Shown: positions 9,533-18,985 of the stretch, piece after piece
Layout of the letters: every line of letters begins with the position of its first letter
How positions within the stretch are numbered: position 1 is the stretch's first letter
DNA from: Polynucleobacter sp. AP-Nino-20-G2
Lineage (GTDB): Bacteria; Pseudomonadota; Gammaproteobacteria; Burkholderiales; Burkholderiaceae
Direction of reading: 5' to 3'
NCBI RefSeq assembly: GCF_018688235.1
Contig: NZ_CP061313.1
Coordinates: 789,130-853,129 of the forward strand
DNA length: 64,000 nucleotides
Program-made: the position numbers and the translations under genes
The notes under the pieces: generated by a model
The model's database searches: none
What the model was told of the DNA's origin: nothing
Seen by the model: the letters and a program-made list of their open reading frames with translations, nothing else

Positions 9533-10192
9533 ATGAAGCAACATACCGTACGAGAAGCCTGGCTGGAAGACGCCGTGAGACATCTAGAGCCAGTTTTTTC
9601 TAAGGCTGGATATGCTATTCCTCCGGTTAGGGTGTCGTGCGGCTTTCCGGCCTCCAGCAGCCCAAGAACTACCTTGGGACAGTGCTGGCCACGGGAGCGC
9701 TCTGGTGGCGGTGTCAATGAGATCTTTATCTCACCCAAGCTGGATGATCCTGTTCAGCTATTAGATACTTTGGTTCACGAGCTTTGTCATGCAGTGGATG
9801 ATTGCTTTAGTGGTCACGGAGAAGACTTCAAGGGTATTGCTCAAACGGTTGGTCTTGAAGGCCCCGCAAGAATGGCCCATGCTACCGAAGAGTTAATGGT
9901 GCGCTTGATGATGATTAGCCAAGAACTCGGACCGTATCCGCATCAAGCAATTGTGTTTCCTCCGCCACGACCAAGCAATGCCAGTCGGAATAAGGCTAAA
10001 TGCGGCCAGTGCGGTTACGAAGTGACCTTATTAAAAAAGTGGGCAACCTACGGCGCGCCGATTTGTCCTAAAGACAATATCCGTATGCAAGAAGATATTC
10101 CGGAGACTATTGAAAATACCACCGACTTCGATAGCGAATCCCTTGGCAGTACCAAGCCCAAGGCAGATGAGATCCGCCGGGCAATTAGCTAA
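9533..10192 (+). CDS. SprT-like zinc metalloprotein
   Basis: Putative zinc-dependent peptidase with the HExxH motif His82-Glu83-His86 (VHELCHAV) and a third ligand in the following FSGHGEDFKGIA; the C-terminal part has a Cys-rich zinc ribbon (KCGQCGYEV, then APICPKD). Length 219 aa from the ATG at 9533; a TTG at 9518 is also in frame but has no better ribosome site. SprT-like proteins in other lineages cleave DNA-protein crosslinks; whether that holds here is unknown. The gene is convergent with dnaQ. Confidence 0.75.
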   Translation: MKQHTVREAWLEDAVRHLEPVFSKAGYAIPPVRVSCGFPASSSPRTTLGQCWPRERSGGGVNEIFISPKLDDPVQLLDTLVHELCHAVDDCFSGHGEDFKGIAQTVGLEGPARMAHATEELMVRLMMISQELGPYPHQAIVFPPPRPSNASRNKAKCGQCGYEVTLLKKWATYGAPICPKDNIRMQEDIPETIENTTDFDSESLGSTKPKADEIRRAIS

Positions 10193-10204
10193 GTTTTGGA
10201 TTGA

Positions 10205-10915
10205 TTAGTTGGTCGTGCTAGAAGGACTCCATACGGGGTCCTTTTTACTTGCCTTAGCAATCTCCGCCAAAATTTTCTCGTGCAGTTGGCACTCTTCGTC
10301 GCTTGCTGCCATGAGTTTAAGTTTGGTTGGCAATGCTTTTATCTGACCGGAGGAGTCGGTTCCTACGGTGTAATCAATTAAATCAATCGACAGATCTTCT
10401 TGACCACGGGTCATTGCCACATAAACTTCTGCCAGCAATTGGGCATCAAGTAACGCGCCGTGCAAGGTTCGATGTTGATTGCTGATCGAGAAACGTTCGC
10501 AGAGTGCGTCTAATGAGTTCCGCTTGCCTGGAAACATTTGGCGAGCGTCTAAGAGGGTGTCGGTTACTTTAGCAGCTAGACCTCTAAAAGGAGGGCGCTT
10601 GAGTAAAGCAAACTCGTTATCTAAGAATCCTAAGTCAAAGGCTGCATTATGAATAACAACTTCTGCGCCATCCACAAACTCAATGAGCTCTTCAACAATG
10701 TTGGCGAAGACCGGTTTATCCGATAGAAACTCGCGCGACAGGCCGTGTACCGCAAAAGCGCCGGCATCAATATCGCGCTCGGGATTGATGTAGTGGTGGA
10801 AGGTGCGATCAGTTAGTCTGCGGCCAATCATCTCCACGCAACCAATCTCGATAATGCGATCCCCTGTTGCGGGATTCAGTCCAGTTGTTTCAGTATCTAA
10901 GATCACTTGGCGCAT
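10205..10915 (-). CDS. dnaQ: DNA polymerase III epsilon subunit (3'-5' proofreading exonuclease)
   Basis: DEDDh exonuclease of the replicase. Exo I Asp7-x-Glu9 (LDTETTGLNP), Exo II Asp94 (HNAAFDLGF) and Exo III His152/Asp157 (LHGALLDAQL) are all visible; the C-terminal region should bind the polymerase subunit. 236 aa is normal. Its ATG shares one base with the stop of the RND pump gene (TAATG), so it is now translated behind an efflux pump rather than beside rnhA as in enterobacteria. Confidence 0.95.
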   Translation of the reverse strand: MRQVILDTETTGLNPATGDRIIEIGCVEMIGRRLTDRTFHHYINPERDIDAGAFAVHGLSREFLSDKPVFANIVEELIEFVDGAEVVIHNAAFDLGFLDNEFALLKRPPFRGLAAKVTDTLLDARQMFPGKRNSLDALCERFSISNQHRTLHGALLDAQLLAEVYVAMTRGQEDLSIDLIDYTVGTDSSGQIKALPTKLKLMAASDEECQLHEKILAEIAKASKKDPVWSPSSTTN

Positions 10916-13900
10916 TAGGTGCCCTCCAATACAGATGGTGAGATTTCCATTGGACCTGTGCCGGCATATTTATCCAAATAGAGGTAAATTACGGGCGTAA
11001 TAATCAAGGTCACAAATTGAGAGAAGATCAGTCCGCCTGCAACGCTGATACCAAGAGGTTGGCGGAGCTCCGCGCCCGCACCAATACCAAAAGCAATCGG
11101 AAGCGCACCCATGAGGGCGGCAAAGGTAGTCATCATGATGGGGCGGAAACGCAAGATACAAGCTTCGCGAATCGCTTTTTCTGGAGACATGCCTTGATTG
11201 CGCTGAGCATCCAATGCAAAGTCGATCATTAAAATCGCATTTTTCTTGACGATACCAATCAACAGCAAGATACCAATGGAGGCGATGATGGTGAGCTCGA
11301 ATCCAAAAATACGTAGCGCCAAAATCGCACCAATAGCAGCTGAAGGCAGGCCGGCCAAAATGGTGAGGGGATGTATATAGCTTTCGTACAGTACGCCAAG
11401 GAGAATGTAAATCACACCGAGAGCGGCAAAAATTAAGATCAGCTGACCCGATTGATTGCTTTTAAAGACCGCGGCATCGCCACCATAGCTAGTAATGATG
11501 GAGGGTGGCAGGTTAATTTCTTTGGTGTACGCCTCAATCTTCTTAGTGGCATCACCCAAAAACACATCTGGAGCTAAGTTGAAGGAGAGGGTAACGGCCG
11601 GAATTTGACCCTGATGGTTCACTGCCGTAGGGCCAATGGTTCTGGTGAAGCTGGCCACGCTAGAAAGCGGGATGAGCTTGTCTGTCGCGCGACCTCGAAC
11701 AAAGATCTTATTCAAATCCGTTTCGTATTGGCGATCTTCTTCTGCAGCTTCAAGGATCACGTAATACGTATTCACAGGGGTATAAATCGTGGATACCTGT
11801 TTTTCGCCGTACGAGTTATAGAGAGCGGAGCGAATATCGGTGATAGTCACGCCAGCGCTAGCAGCTTTTTCACGATCAATATCAATCTTGACGTTCAAGC
11901 CTTTTAACTGTGAATCGCTGGTGACGTCGCGGAAGATAGGGTCGGCGCGCATCTTTTGCATCAGCTTGTCGGCCCATTCATTGACGCCTTCAAAGCCAAC
12001 ACTTTGTAGTGTGAATTGGTAACGACTCTTACTGCTGCGACCACCGAGTTGTAAGTTCTGAACAGGGCGCATATACACCTGCAGCCCAGGAATCTCTTTG
12101 AATTTCGCACGCAAGCCTTCCATGATCTTGGCCATCTTCGCGCGATCACTCTTTGGCTTGAGGATGATGAAGATGCGACCAGTATTGCTTCCGGAGCTAT
12201 TACCACCGCCAACAACAGAGATAGAGCTCGCTACATTGGGATCTTGATTGACCATGGCTGCAGCCTGATCCTGCAATGTCAGCATTGCTTTGAAGGAGAT
12301 GTCTTCGGATGCCTCGGTGGTTGCTAGGATCTGACCAATATCCTCCTCGGGGAAGAAGCCTTTAGGACTATTGATGAATAGGACAACCGTTAGGACAAAA
12401 GTAGATAGGGCGCCCCATAACACTTTTTTGCGGTTCAGCAGGGCTAAGTCTAAATAATGAACATAGGTCTTGAGCATCCAATCAAAAAAATGATCAAACT
12501 TCTTATTGATGGCATATTCTTTGGCGTGCTCCCCCGGTTTTGGTAGGAAGCGACTGCACAGCATTGGAACGACTGTGAGTGATACCAGCGCGGAAACCAA
12601 GATCGACAGCGATACCACCACGGCAAATTCTCTAAAGAGCAAGCCAATCGGACCAGGCATGAAGAAGAGGGGAATAAAGACTGCCACCAAGGAAATCGAA
12701 ATCGAAATAATGGTGAAGCCAACCTCTTTGCTTCCCTTAAGAGAGGCTTTCAGTGGATCCATGCCTTGCTCGACATAACGCATGATGTTTTCAAGAACCA
12801 CAATCGCGTCATCAACTACTAGTCCAACGGCAAGCGTGATTCCCAAGAGCGAAATATTGTCTAGGCTGTAGCCCAAGAAATACAGCAAGAAGAAGGCGCC
12901 AATTAGAGAGATGGGTAGACTGATCGATGGAATGATCGTTGCGGAAATATGCTTTAAGAATAAAAAGATCACTAGCACCACGAGCAATACGGTGAGCGCG
13001 AGCGTGAGGTTCACATCATGGATCGCTTCAATAATGGATAGGGAGCGGTCATTTAGAAGCTGTAGCTTGATGGATTCCGGCATTTGCTTTTGCAGTTGCG
13101 GGAGCAATTCTTTAACTGACTTCACTACCTCGACCGTATTCGCATTTGGCTGACGCAGCACGGCAATCGCAATGGATCGTTCACCATTAGCGCTCGCCAA
13201 TGTTTTGACATCCTCGTAGCTCTCAATTACTTCCGCTACATCTTTGAGATAGATCGGTAAACCATTTTTTTGGCTAATGATGAGGTTGCCAAACTCTTCA
13301 GGTTTTACTAATTGTGGATTGGCATAAATAGTGATGGATTGGCGAGGGCCATCCAGGACGCCCACTGGACTGTTGGAGTTCGCTTTGTTTACCGCAACCG
13401 CGACATCATCCATGGTGAGATTGCGATTACCCAGCGCATCTGGATGAACGCGAACACGCACTGCGTAACGTTTAGCACCGTAAACCAGTACTTGTGCCAC
13501 ACCGCTAATGGTCGATAGGTTTGGTGAGAGTAAGTTTTCTGCGTAGGCGTTTAATTCAGAAAGGCTAATGGAGGGGGACTGCATTCGCACCACCAATACT
13601 GGAGTATCGGCAGGGTTGATCTTGCGATAAGACGGAGGAACCGTCATTTCAATAGGGAGACGCTTCTGTGCTCGAAGCAGAGCAGCCTGTACGTCTACCG
13701 CAGCCTTATCAATATCACGATCATTGTTGAACTCAAGGGTAATGCTGGTGCTACCCAGGGAGTTGGTGGAGCTGATGACCTTTACACCATCAATGGTGGA
13801 GAATTCTTTTTCCAGAGGCAGGGCAACTGCTGAGGCCATATTTTCTGGTGAGGCGCCTGGTAGGGATGCGCTGACAGAAATGACGGGAGTATTAAAACTC

Positions 13901-14013
13901 GGCAGAGCCGCTACTGGAATATTTAAATAAGCGACCGTTCCTGCGATGACAGTTGCTACAGACAGCAACACCGTCATCACCGGACGGCGAATACATAACT
14001 CGGATAAGGTCAT
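10915..14013 (-). CDS. RND efflux pump inner-membrane subunit (AcrB/MdtB-like)
   Basis: Proton-driven multidrug exporter of the hydrophobe/amphiphile RND family, 1032 aa, twelve membrane helices and two large periplasmic loops. The N-terminal LCIRRPVMTVLLSVATVI start and the TM4 aspartate pair in VGLVVDDAIVVLENI are diagnostic. Its ATG overlaps the adaptor stop by four bases (ATGA), so the two form one operon. No TolC-like outer membrane gene is nearby, so a distant one must serve. Substrate cannot be predicted. Confidence 0.93.
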   Translation of the reverse strand: MTLSELCIRRPVMTVLLSVATVIAGTVAYLNIPVAALPSFNTPVISVSASLPGASPENMASAVALPLEKEFSTIDGVKVISSTNSLGSTSITLEFNNDRDIDKAAVDVQAALLRAQKRLPIEMTVPPSYRKINPADTPVLVVRMQSPSISLSELNAYAENLLSPNLSTISGVAQVLVYGAKRYAVRVRVHPDALGNRNLTMDDVAVAVNKANSNSPVGVLDGPRQSITIYANPQLVKPEEFGNLIISQKNGLPIYLKDVAEVIESYEDVKTLASANGERSIAIAVLRQPNANTVEVVKSVKELLPQLQKQMPESIKLQLLNDRSLSIIEAIHDVNLTLALTVLLVVLVIFLFLKHISATIIPSISLPISLIGAFFLLYFLGYSLDNISLLGITLAVGLVVDDAIVVLENIMRYVEQGMDPLKASLKGSKEVGFTIISISISLVAVFIPLFFMPGPIGLLFREFAVVVSLSILVSALVSLTVVPMLCSRFLPKPGEHAKEYAINKKFDHFFDWMLKTYVHYLDLALLNRKKVLWGALSTFVLTVVLFINSPKGFFPEEDIGQILATTEASEDISFKAMLTLQDQAAAMVNQDPNVASSISVVGGGNSSGSNTGRIFIILKPKSDRAKMAKIMEGLRAKFKEIPGLQVYMRPVQNLQLGGRSSKSRYQFTLQSVGFEGVNEWADKLMQKMRADPIFRDVTSDSQLKGLNVKIDIDREKAASAGVTITDIRSALYNSYGEKQVSTIYTPVNTYYVILEAAEEDRQYETDLNKIFVRGRATDKLIPLSSVASFTRTIGPTAVNHQGQIPAVTLSFNLAPDVFLGDATKKIEAYTKEINLPPSIITSYGGDAAVFKSNQSGQLILIFAALGVIYILLGVLYESYIHPLTILAGLPSAAIGAILALRIFGFELTIIASIGILLLIGIVKKNAILMIDFALDAQRNQGMSPEKAIREACILRFRPIMMTTFAALMGALPIAFGIGAGAELRQPLGISVAGGLIFSQFVTLIITPVIYLYLDKYAGTGPMEISPSVLEGT

Positions 14014-15347
14014 TTCTTTTCAGCCGCTGGTGAAGGTGTTGGTGCAGGGGTTTGAGGATTGGTATTGGCTGCTGCATCAGGGGCTGGGGTAGTGCCCTTG
14101 GCTTCCTTAACCTTGCTGCCGGCTCGCAAGTTTTGCTTACCTTCAATAACTACTCGATCACCGGATTCAATGCCAGTGATGACGGAAGAGCCTTGGTATT
14201 CATAAACTACCTTCACTGGTTTTGATACTGCTTTGCCATCCTTATCTACTGTGTAGACAAGTTTGCCACGTGGGCTAATGACGATAGATTGTGATGGAAC
14301 GGATAGAGCATCCTTCAGATTATTAGCAACTAAAGACACGCGGGCGAATTGGCCTGGAAGCAGTGTCATTGCATCATTTGGAATTTGCGCCTTGACGCGA
14401 ACAGCGGCAATAGAAGGGTCTACTTGATTGTCAATTACAAGCACTTTGCCTTCGTAGATTTTTTTGCTGGCATCACCAACGGTGACTTTGACGGCAAGAG
14501 GCTCCCCATCCATTTGATTCTCAAGTAGGACCGGAATATCTTTTTCTGGGATGACGAACTGAACATTAATGGGGTTCAGTTGGGTGATGGTCACCATCGA
14601 ACCAACGCTAGATGTTGCTGTAGAGCTGGTGGCAGTGGTGACAACGTTGCTCGCTTGCACCAAGGATCCAGGGAAGACGTTGACGATACCAGCGCGCCCA
14701 TCAATGGGTGAGCGGATTGAATCAAATGAGAGTTGCACTTCCGCGGAACGTGCTGCAGCCTGAGCGGACTTCGCATTGGCTAGCGAAGTCTCAAGACCAG
14801 CTTTTGAGATGAAGTTTTTGGCAACCAATTCCTTAGCGCGTAGATATTGCTTTTGCGCATCATCAGCCAAGGCTTTTAGCTTTTCATAATTGGCTTTGTC
14901 ATTGCGATCATCGAGGGTGAAAAGGAGTTGTCCGGCTTTGACTTCTTCGCCATCCTTGACATGAATTTTGGCAACGGTATTGGTCACCATTGGGCGAATA
15001 TCAACAATGCTGTTGGAAACAATAGTCCCGGTCGCCTCAATGATGAGAGGAACCTCTTTTTTCTCTACGACGATTGTGGTGACGGTGACTGGGCCGCCAG
15101 CTTTGTCCGCCGCTGGAAAGAAATAATCATATGCTTTTGATCCGGCATATAAAACAATCAACGCTGCCAGAATGCGCCACTTGTATTTGAGGGTGAATTC
15201 TTTAGCGGTGGCGTGATCAACTTTTTTGAGTTGATTAAGGTGGGGAGAGAGCTTTTGCCAAAGATCGCAAAGACGAGTCTTGATCCAGTTTTTAAGTCCT
15301 GGCAGCTTGGCTACCGCTTTATCGAGTTTTGATTCAATTTTTGACAC
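14010..15347 (-). CDS. RND efflux periplasmic adaptor (membrane fusion protein)
   Basis: Links the RND pump to an outer membrane channel. 445 aa: a cytosolic N-terminus of about 55 residues with a single membrane anchor (about 56-72), the biotinyl-lipoyl-like strand with VKDGEEVKAGQLLFTLDD, a coiled-coil hairpin, the beta-barrel LNPINVQFVIPE, and an Ala/Pro/Thr-rich tail. The long cytosolic N-terminus before the anchor is unusual, since many adaptors begin with the signal anchor. First gene of the adaptor-pump-dnaQ unit. Confidence 0.9.
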   Translation of the reverse strand: MSKIESKLDKAVAKLPGLKNWIKTRLCDLWQKLSPHLNQLKKVDHATAKEFTLKYKWRILAALIVLYAGSKAYDYFFPAADKAGGPVTVTTIVVEKKEVPLIIEATGTIVSNSIVDIRPMVTNTVAKIHVKDGEEVKAGQLLFTLDDRNDKANYEKLKALADDAQKQYLRAKELVAKNFISKAGLETSLANAKSAQAAARSAEVQLSFDSIRSPIDGRAGIVNVFPGSLVQASNVVTTATSSTATSSVGSMVTITQLNPINVQFVIPEKDIPVLLENQMDGEPLAVKVTVGDASKKIYEGKVLVIDNQVDPSIAAVRVKAQIPNDAMTLLPGQFARVSLVANNLKDALSVPSQSIVISPRGKLVYTVDKDGKAVSKPVKVVYEYQGSSVITGIESGDRVVIEGKQNLRAGSKVKEAKGTTPAPDAAANTNPQTPAPTPSPAAEKK

Positions 15348-15452
15348 GGTCTCGGAGTTTTTCTTGGTTTTATATGGGTTTAAAGGCGAATTCTGAATCC
15401 GTCCATTCTCTCATAAGACCGCTAAAAACGGACTGCAGGGCTGGTATGGCGC

Positions 15453-15908
15453 TTAAGGCAGAAATTCCTCGACACCACGGTTTGCCAAGAGGTCGGCTAA
15501 CTCATTTCCGGGGTGGCCGTTATGGCCCCGAACCCAGTGCCAGGAGATCTTGTGATTGGGGAGGAGGGCATCCAATTCCTGCCAAAGATCTGCATTTTTA
15601 ACTGGATCCTTGCTGGCAGTCTTCCAGCCCCGCTTCTTCCAACCCTCAAGCCACTGCGTCACTCCCTTTTGGACATATTGAGAGTCTGTCCAGAGTTCAA
15701 CGGAGCTGGTTTGCTTGAGCGCGCGCAGCGCATGAATGACGGCGCTAATTTCCATGCGGTTATTGGTAGTCAGTTCTGCGCCGCCATGGAGATGTTTTTC
15801 ATGTCCGCCAGAGCGCAGTACCGCACCCCAGCCTCCAGGGCCTGGGTTCCCTTTGCAGGCGCCATCGGTGTAAATGACGATATGAGGAGGAGTTTTGGTG
15901 AGGGGCAT
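15453..15908 (-). CDS. rnhA: Ribonuclease HI
   Basis: Removes RNA from RNA/DNA hybrids. The four catalytic acids are in place: Asp15 (YTDGACKGNPG), Glu53 (NNRMEI), Asp75 (WTDSQYV) and Asp139 (GNELAD), with the His129-containing GHNGH loop. 151 aa, normal length. It follows the methyltransferase gene by 4 bases on the same strand, so the two are co-transcribed. Confidence 0.96.
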   Translation of the reverse strand: MPLTKTPPHIVIYTDGACKGNPGPGGWGAVLRSGGHEKHLHGGAELTTNNRMEISAVIHALRALKQTSSVELWTDSQYVQKGVTQWLEGWKKRGWKTASKDPVKNADLWQELDALLPNHKISWHWVRGHNGHPGNELADLLANRGVEEFLP

Positions 15909-15912
15909 GGCG

Positions 15913-16728
15913 TTAATTTACTTGGTCTTCGTGATGCTGGAGATTTTGACGACTCTCGGCTGCCGGACTAAGCTGGGAAATGGCGGGGATGCGCTTGGTC
16001 TGAATCTGCCCAATTAGGCGAATCCCTTGCTGACGCTTAATTGCAGAAACCAAGAAGACTGCGCCAAAAATAGGCCACCAGCGGTTGCCCATGGGCTCTA
16101 AGAAATCCATTCTAGCCATCTCGGACTCACCACTTAAAGGGAGTTTGTAGCAACCAAAGTGACCACGATCCAGTGAGAAGTTGAGGAGCTGGAGCCAGTC
16201 TTTTACGCGAATGAGGCTGATAAATTGGCCGTCTCTTGGGAGGTAAGGGCTACCGATCAGTCTGCTCAAGTATTGGCGAGCACCCCAAAGACTTGCTGGA
16301 TTAAATCCAGAAATGACGAGGCGACCTTCTGGGCGTAGCACTCGCTCTACCTCTCTCAGAATTTGATGCGGATCAGCCGCAAATTCGAGGACATGTGGCA
16401 GAACTAGTAAATCAATCGACTCTGATGCAAAAGGGAGTTCGTTCGCATTGCCTTCAATTTGGTGCCAATTAAATTGACTTACTCGCTTTTGACGATCATT
16501 GGAATCCATTAAGAGGGCATGCAAAGGCATGCGATTTTCCATCAGGGTGTTCATTTGCGGTAAGCCAATTTGGACTGCATGAAAGCCAAAGACATCCGCC
16601 ACGATGTGATCGAAGCATTTTTGCTCCCACGCGAGCACATACTGCCCGGGAGGGGATTGCAACCACTTTTCCCATGAACTCCATGGTGGTGCAGGCATCT
16701 GGGATGGGGAGGGTGGGATTGGTATCAT
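15913..16728 (-). CDS. SAM-dependent methyltransferase (YafS-like)
   Basis: Class I methyltransferase of the type-11 family; the motif IV/post region with REVERVLRPEGRLVISGFNP is clear, while the glycine-rich SAM loop is poorly conserved, as in the YafS group. Target unknown. Position between gloB and rnhA matches yafS of enterobacteria. The first ATG is only 6 bases from the divergent gloB start and no start has a good ribosome site; ATG 16698 (residue 11) is an alternative. Confidence 0.82.
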   Translation of the reverse strand: MIPIPPSPSQMPAPPWSSWEKWLQSPPGQYVLAWEQKCFDHIVADVFGFHAVQIGLPQMNTLMENRMPLHALLMDSNDRQKRVSQFNWHQIEGNANELPFASESIDLLVLPHVLEFAADPHQILREVERVLRPEGRLVISGFNPASLWGARQYLSRLIGSPYLPRDGQFISLIRVKDWLQLLNFSLDRGHFGCYKLPLSGESEMARMDFLEPMGNRWWPIFGAVFLVSAIKRQQGIRLIGQIQTKRIPAISQLSPAAESRQNLQHHEDQVN

Positions 16729-16734
16729 CGGTCT

Positions 16735-17544
16735 ATGGTGAAGAATACTTTATTGCAAGTTTGGCCGATACCGGCCTTTGATGACAATTACATCTGGTGC
16801 ATCCATGATGGCCATTCTGCTTTGCTTGTTGATCCAGGCGATGCCGCTCCGGCATTGAAGTACCTCAACCAAGCAAATCTGACCCTCACCGGTATTTTAA
16901 TTACCCACCATCACGCCGACCATACCGGCGGTATTCTGGCATTGCTGAAGGCGCTCGGAAGCGAAATCCCTGTTTATGGTCCTGCAACGATCGATATTCC
17001 GGGTAGAACCAATCCCATGATGGATGGCGACAAGATTGAAATTGCTGGGCCACGTATTAGCCTTGAGGTATATGAGGTTCCTGGCCATACCTTGAGTCAC
17101 ATTGCTTATTTTGCGAACATGCAGGCCAATGTGGTTGAGCCAATGCTGTTCTGTGGCGATACCTTATTCGCTTCGGGTTGCGGTCGCCTATTCGAGGGCA
17201 CTCCGACTCAGATGAGTCAGTCTTTAGCCAAGTTCATTGCCTTGCCAAAAAATACCTTGGTGTACTGCACGCATGAGTACACCTTATCGAATATCCGCTT
17301 TGCTCTAGCTGTTGAGCCTAATAATGCCAACTTGATTACTTGGGCGCAGACGGCCAAAGCATTGCGCGAACAAAACCTCTCGACATTGCCAACCACGATT
17401 GGGCAAGAATTGCAGGTCAACCCATTTATGCGTTGCGATCATAAAGAGGTGATCGAATCTGCATTGCAAGTTTCGGGTGAAAAATCCTTGCCAACGCCTG
17501 CGCATGTGCTTGCGGTGATTCGTGCCTGGAAGGATCGATTCTGA
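16735..17544 (+). CDS. gloB: Hydroxyacylglutathione hydrolase (glyoxalase II)
   Basis: Second step of methylglyoxal detoxification: hydrolyses S-lactoylglutathione to D-lactate and glutathione. Metallo-beta-lactamase fold with the dinuclear site THHHADH (His58, His60, Asp62, His63), PGHTLSHIAY, FCGDTLF and the glutathione-binding CTHEYTLSNIRFA. 269 aa. The stop overlaps the mltD start by one base (TGATG). Confidence 0.95.
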   Translation: MVKNTLLQVWPIPAFDDNYIWCIHDGHSALLVDPGDAAPALKYLNQANLTLTGILITHHHADHTGGILALLKALGSEIPVYGPATIDIPGRTNPMMDGDKIEIAGPRISLEVYEVPGHTLSHIAYFANMQANVVEPMLFCGDTLFASGCGRLFEGTPTQMSQSLAKFIALPKNTLVYCTHEYTLSNIRFALAVEPNNANLITWAQTAKALREQNLSTLPTTIGQELQVNPFMRCDHKEVIESALQVSGEKSLPTPAHVLAVIRAWKDRF

Positions 17545-18950
17545 TGTTTTGGCGTTATGCGGCAATTTTGCTGATTGCCGCACTTTCTGGTTGCGCTAGT
17601 ACAGGGGATTGGTCTTCGGATACACCTACCCGGAAAGATCCGCGCGCAGCCAAGGCAAAGCGGGTAAATCTCCAAGATCAATCTGTCAGTGATCTTTATG
17701 CTCCGTCTAGTAATTTATGGATTCGCATTCGGGATGGCTTCGAACTGGAGCCCATGAATACTCCTTTGGAGATTGAGCAAGTGCGTTGGTTAAGCGCGCG
17801 GCCTGATTATGTTCACCGCTCGATGGAGCGCTCTTCTCGTTATCTCTTCTATATCGTGCAAGAGGTCAACGCTCGCAACATGCCAACAGAAATTGCCTTG
17901 CTGCCTTTTGTGGAAAGCGCATTTGTAACTAATGCCAAATCGAGCGCAAAAGCAATGGGCTTATGGCAATTCATGCCAGCCACTGGAAAAGATTTTCGCT
18001 TAACGCAAAACGTCTTTAGGGATGAGCGAAGGGATATCTTGCAATCTACCGATGCCGCGCTGGATTATCTTCAGCGTCTAAATAAACAGTTTGGTAGTTG
18101 GGAACTTGCCTTGGCGGCTTATAACTGGGGAGCGGGAAATATCGCAAAAGCGCAAAAGCGTAATTTGGCCGCAGGCCTGCCCACGGACTACTTGAGTCTG
18201 AAGTTGCCCAATGAGACTCGGAACTATGTGCCTAAGCTAATGGCCTATCGCCAGATTGTCTTGGACCCTAAAGCCTATGGCATTGTGTTGCCCGAACTGG
18301 AGAATCACCCATACTTTGTAGCAGTAGATGTTGGCGCGGATATTGATGTGGCGTTGGCGATTAAATTGGCCGAGATACCTCCGGATGAATTTCATAGCCT
18401 CAATCCCTCTTTTAATAAGCCTGTGATTTTGAGTAACGCCAATCAGCAAATTTTGCTGCCTTTCGGTCATGCGGAAATTTTTCAGGCAAATCTGAAGAAA
18501 TACACTAAGCCACTGTCTTCATGGTCCGCGGTGCAAGTTACCAAGACAGAGTCGGTGGATCAGGCCGCTAAAACACTTGGTGTAGATGTGGATACCCTGC
18601 GAGAGGTGAATGGCATTCCCAAGGGTATGCGCATCCGATCCGGCTCAACGGTCCTGGTTCCAAAGACAAGTCGTCGTCCTGGAGATATTTCCCTGGCAAT
18701 GGCAGAAAATGGCAGCCTGAGTTTGGATAAGCCACCGCCACCGCCTAAAAAATGTGCAAAAGGCGCTAAATGCCACTCTGCAAACCCGGCAAAAGGGGCG
18801 ACTAAGGGTAATTCTTCCGCAAAAAATGCTGCATCTCAGCATAAATCCGCATCGACAGGGCTTGCAAAATCTGCGAAAAATGATTCAGCGAAAACTTCTA
18901 GCACCGTCGCCAACACATCCACTGGCAAAGGAACTAGCAAGATTCAGTAA
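17544..18950 (+). CDS. mltD: Membrane-bound lytic murein transglycosylase D with LysM
   Basis: Cleaves peptidoglycan glycan strands. Lipoprotein signal with Cys17 (LSGC), a DUF/MltD N-terminal region, the SLT domain with probable catalytic Glu124 (LPFVESAFV, then AMGLWQFMPATG), one LysM repeat at about 330-373 for glycan binding, and a Lys/Ser/Ala-rich tail of about 80 residues. E. coli MltD carries two LysM repeats, so this tail may replace the second. Coupled to gloB. Confidence 0.93.
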   Translation: MFWRYAAILLIAALSGCASTGDWSSDTPTRKDPRAAKAKRVNLQDQSVSDLYAPSSNLWIRIRDGFELEPMNTPLEIEQVRWLSARPDYVHRSMERSSRYLFYIVQEVNARNMPTEIALLPFVESAFVTNAKSSAKAMGLWQFMPATGKDFRLTQNVFRDERRDILQSTDAALDYLQRLNKQFGSWELALAAYNWGAGNIAKAQKRNLAAGLPTDYLSLKLPNETRNYVPKLMAYRQIVLDPKAYGIVLPELENHPYFVAVDVGADIDVALAIKLAEIPPDEFHSLNPSFNKPVILSNANQQILLPFGHAEIFQANLKKYTKPLSSWSAVQVTKTESVDQAAKTLGVDVDTLREVNGIPKGMRIRSGSTVLVPKTSRRPGDISLAMAENGSLSLDKPPPPPKKCAKGAKCHSANPAKGATKGNSSAKNAASQHKSASTGLAKSAKNDSAKTSSTVANTSTGKGTSKIQ

Positions 18951-18985
18951 TTTCAGACACTTTTATTTACTTATTTAGGTTGACC

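Noticed and set aside
15513..15971. 152-codon plus-strand open frame over rnhA
   Set aside because: Overlaps all four catalytic motifs of rnhA on the other strand; no independent support.
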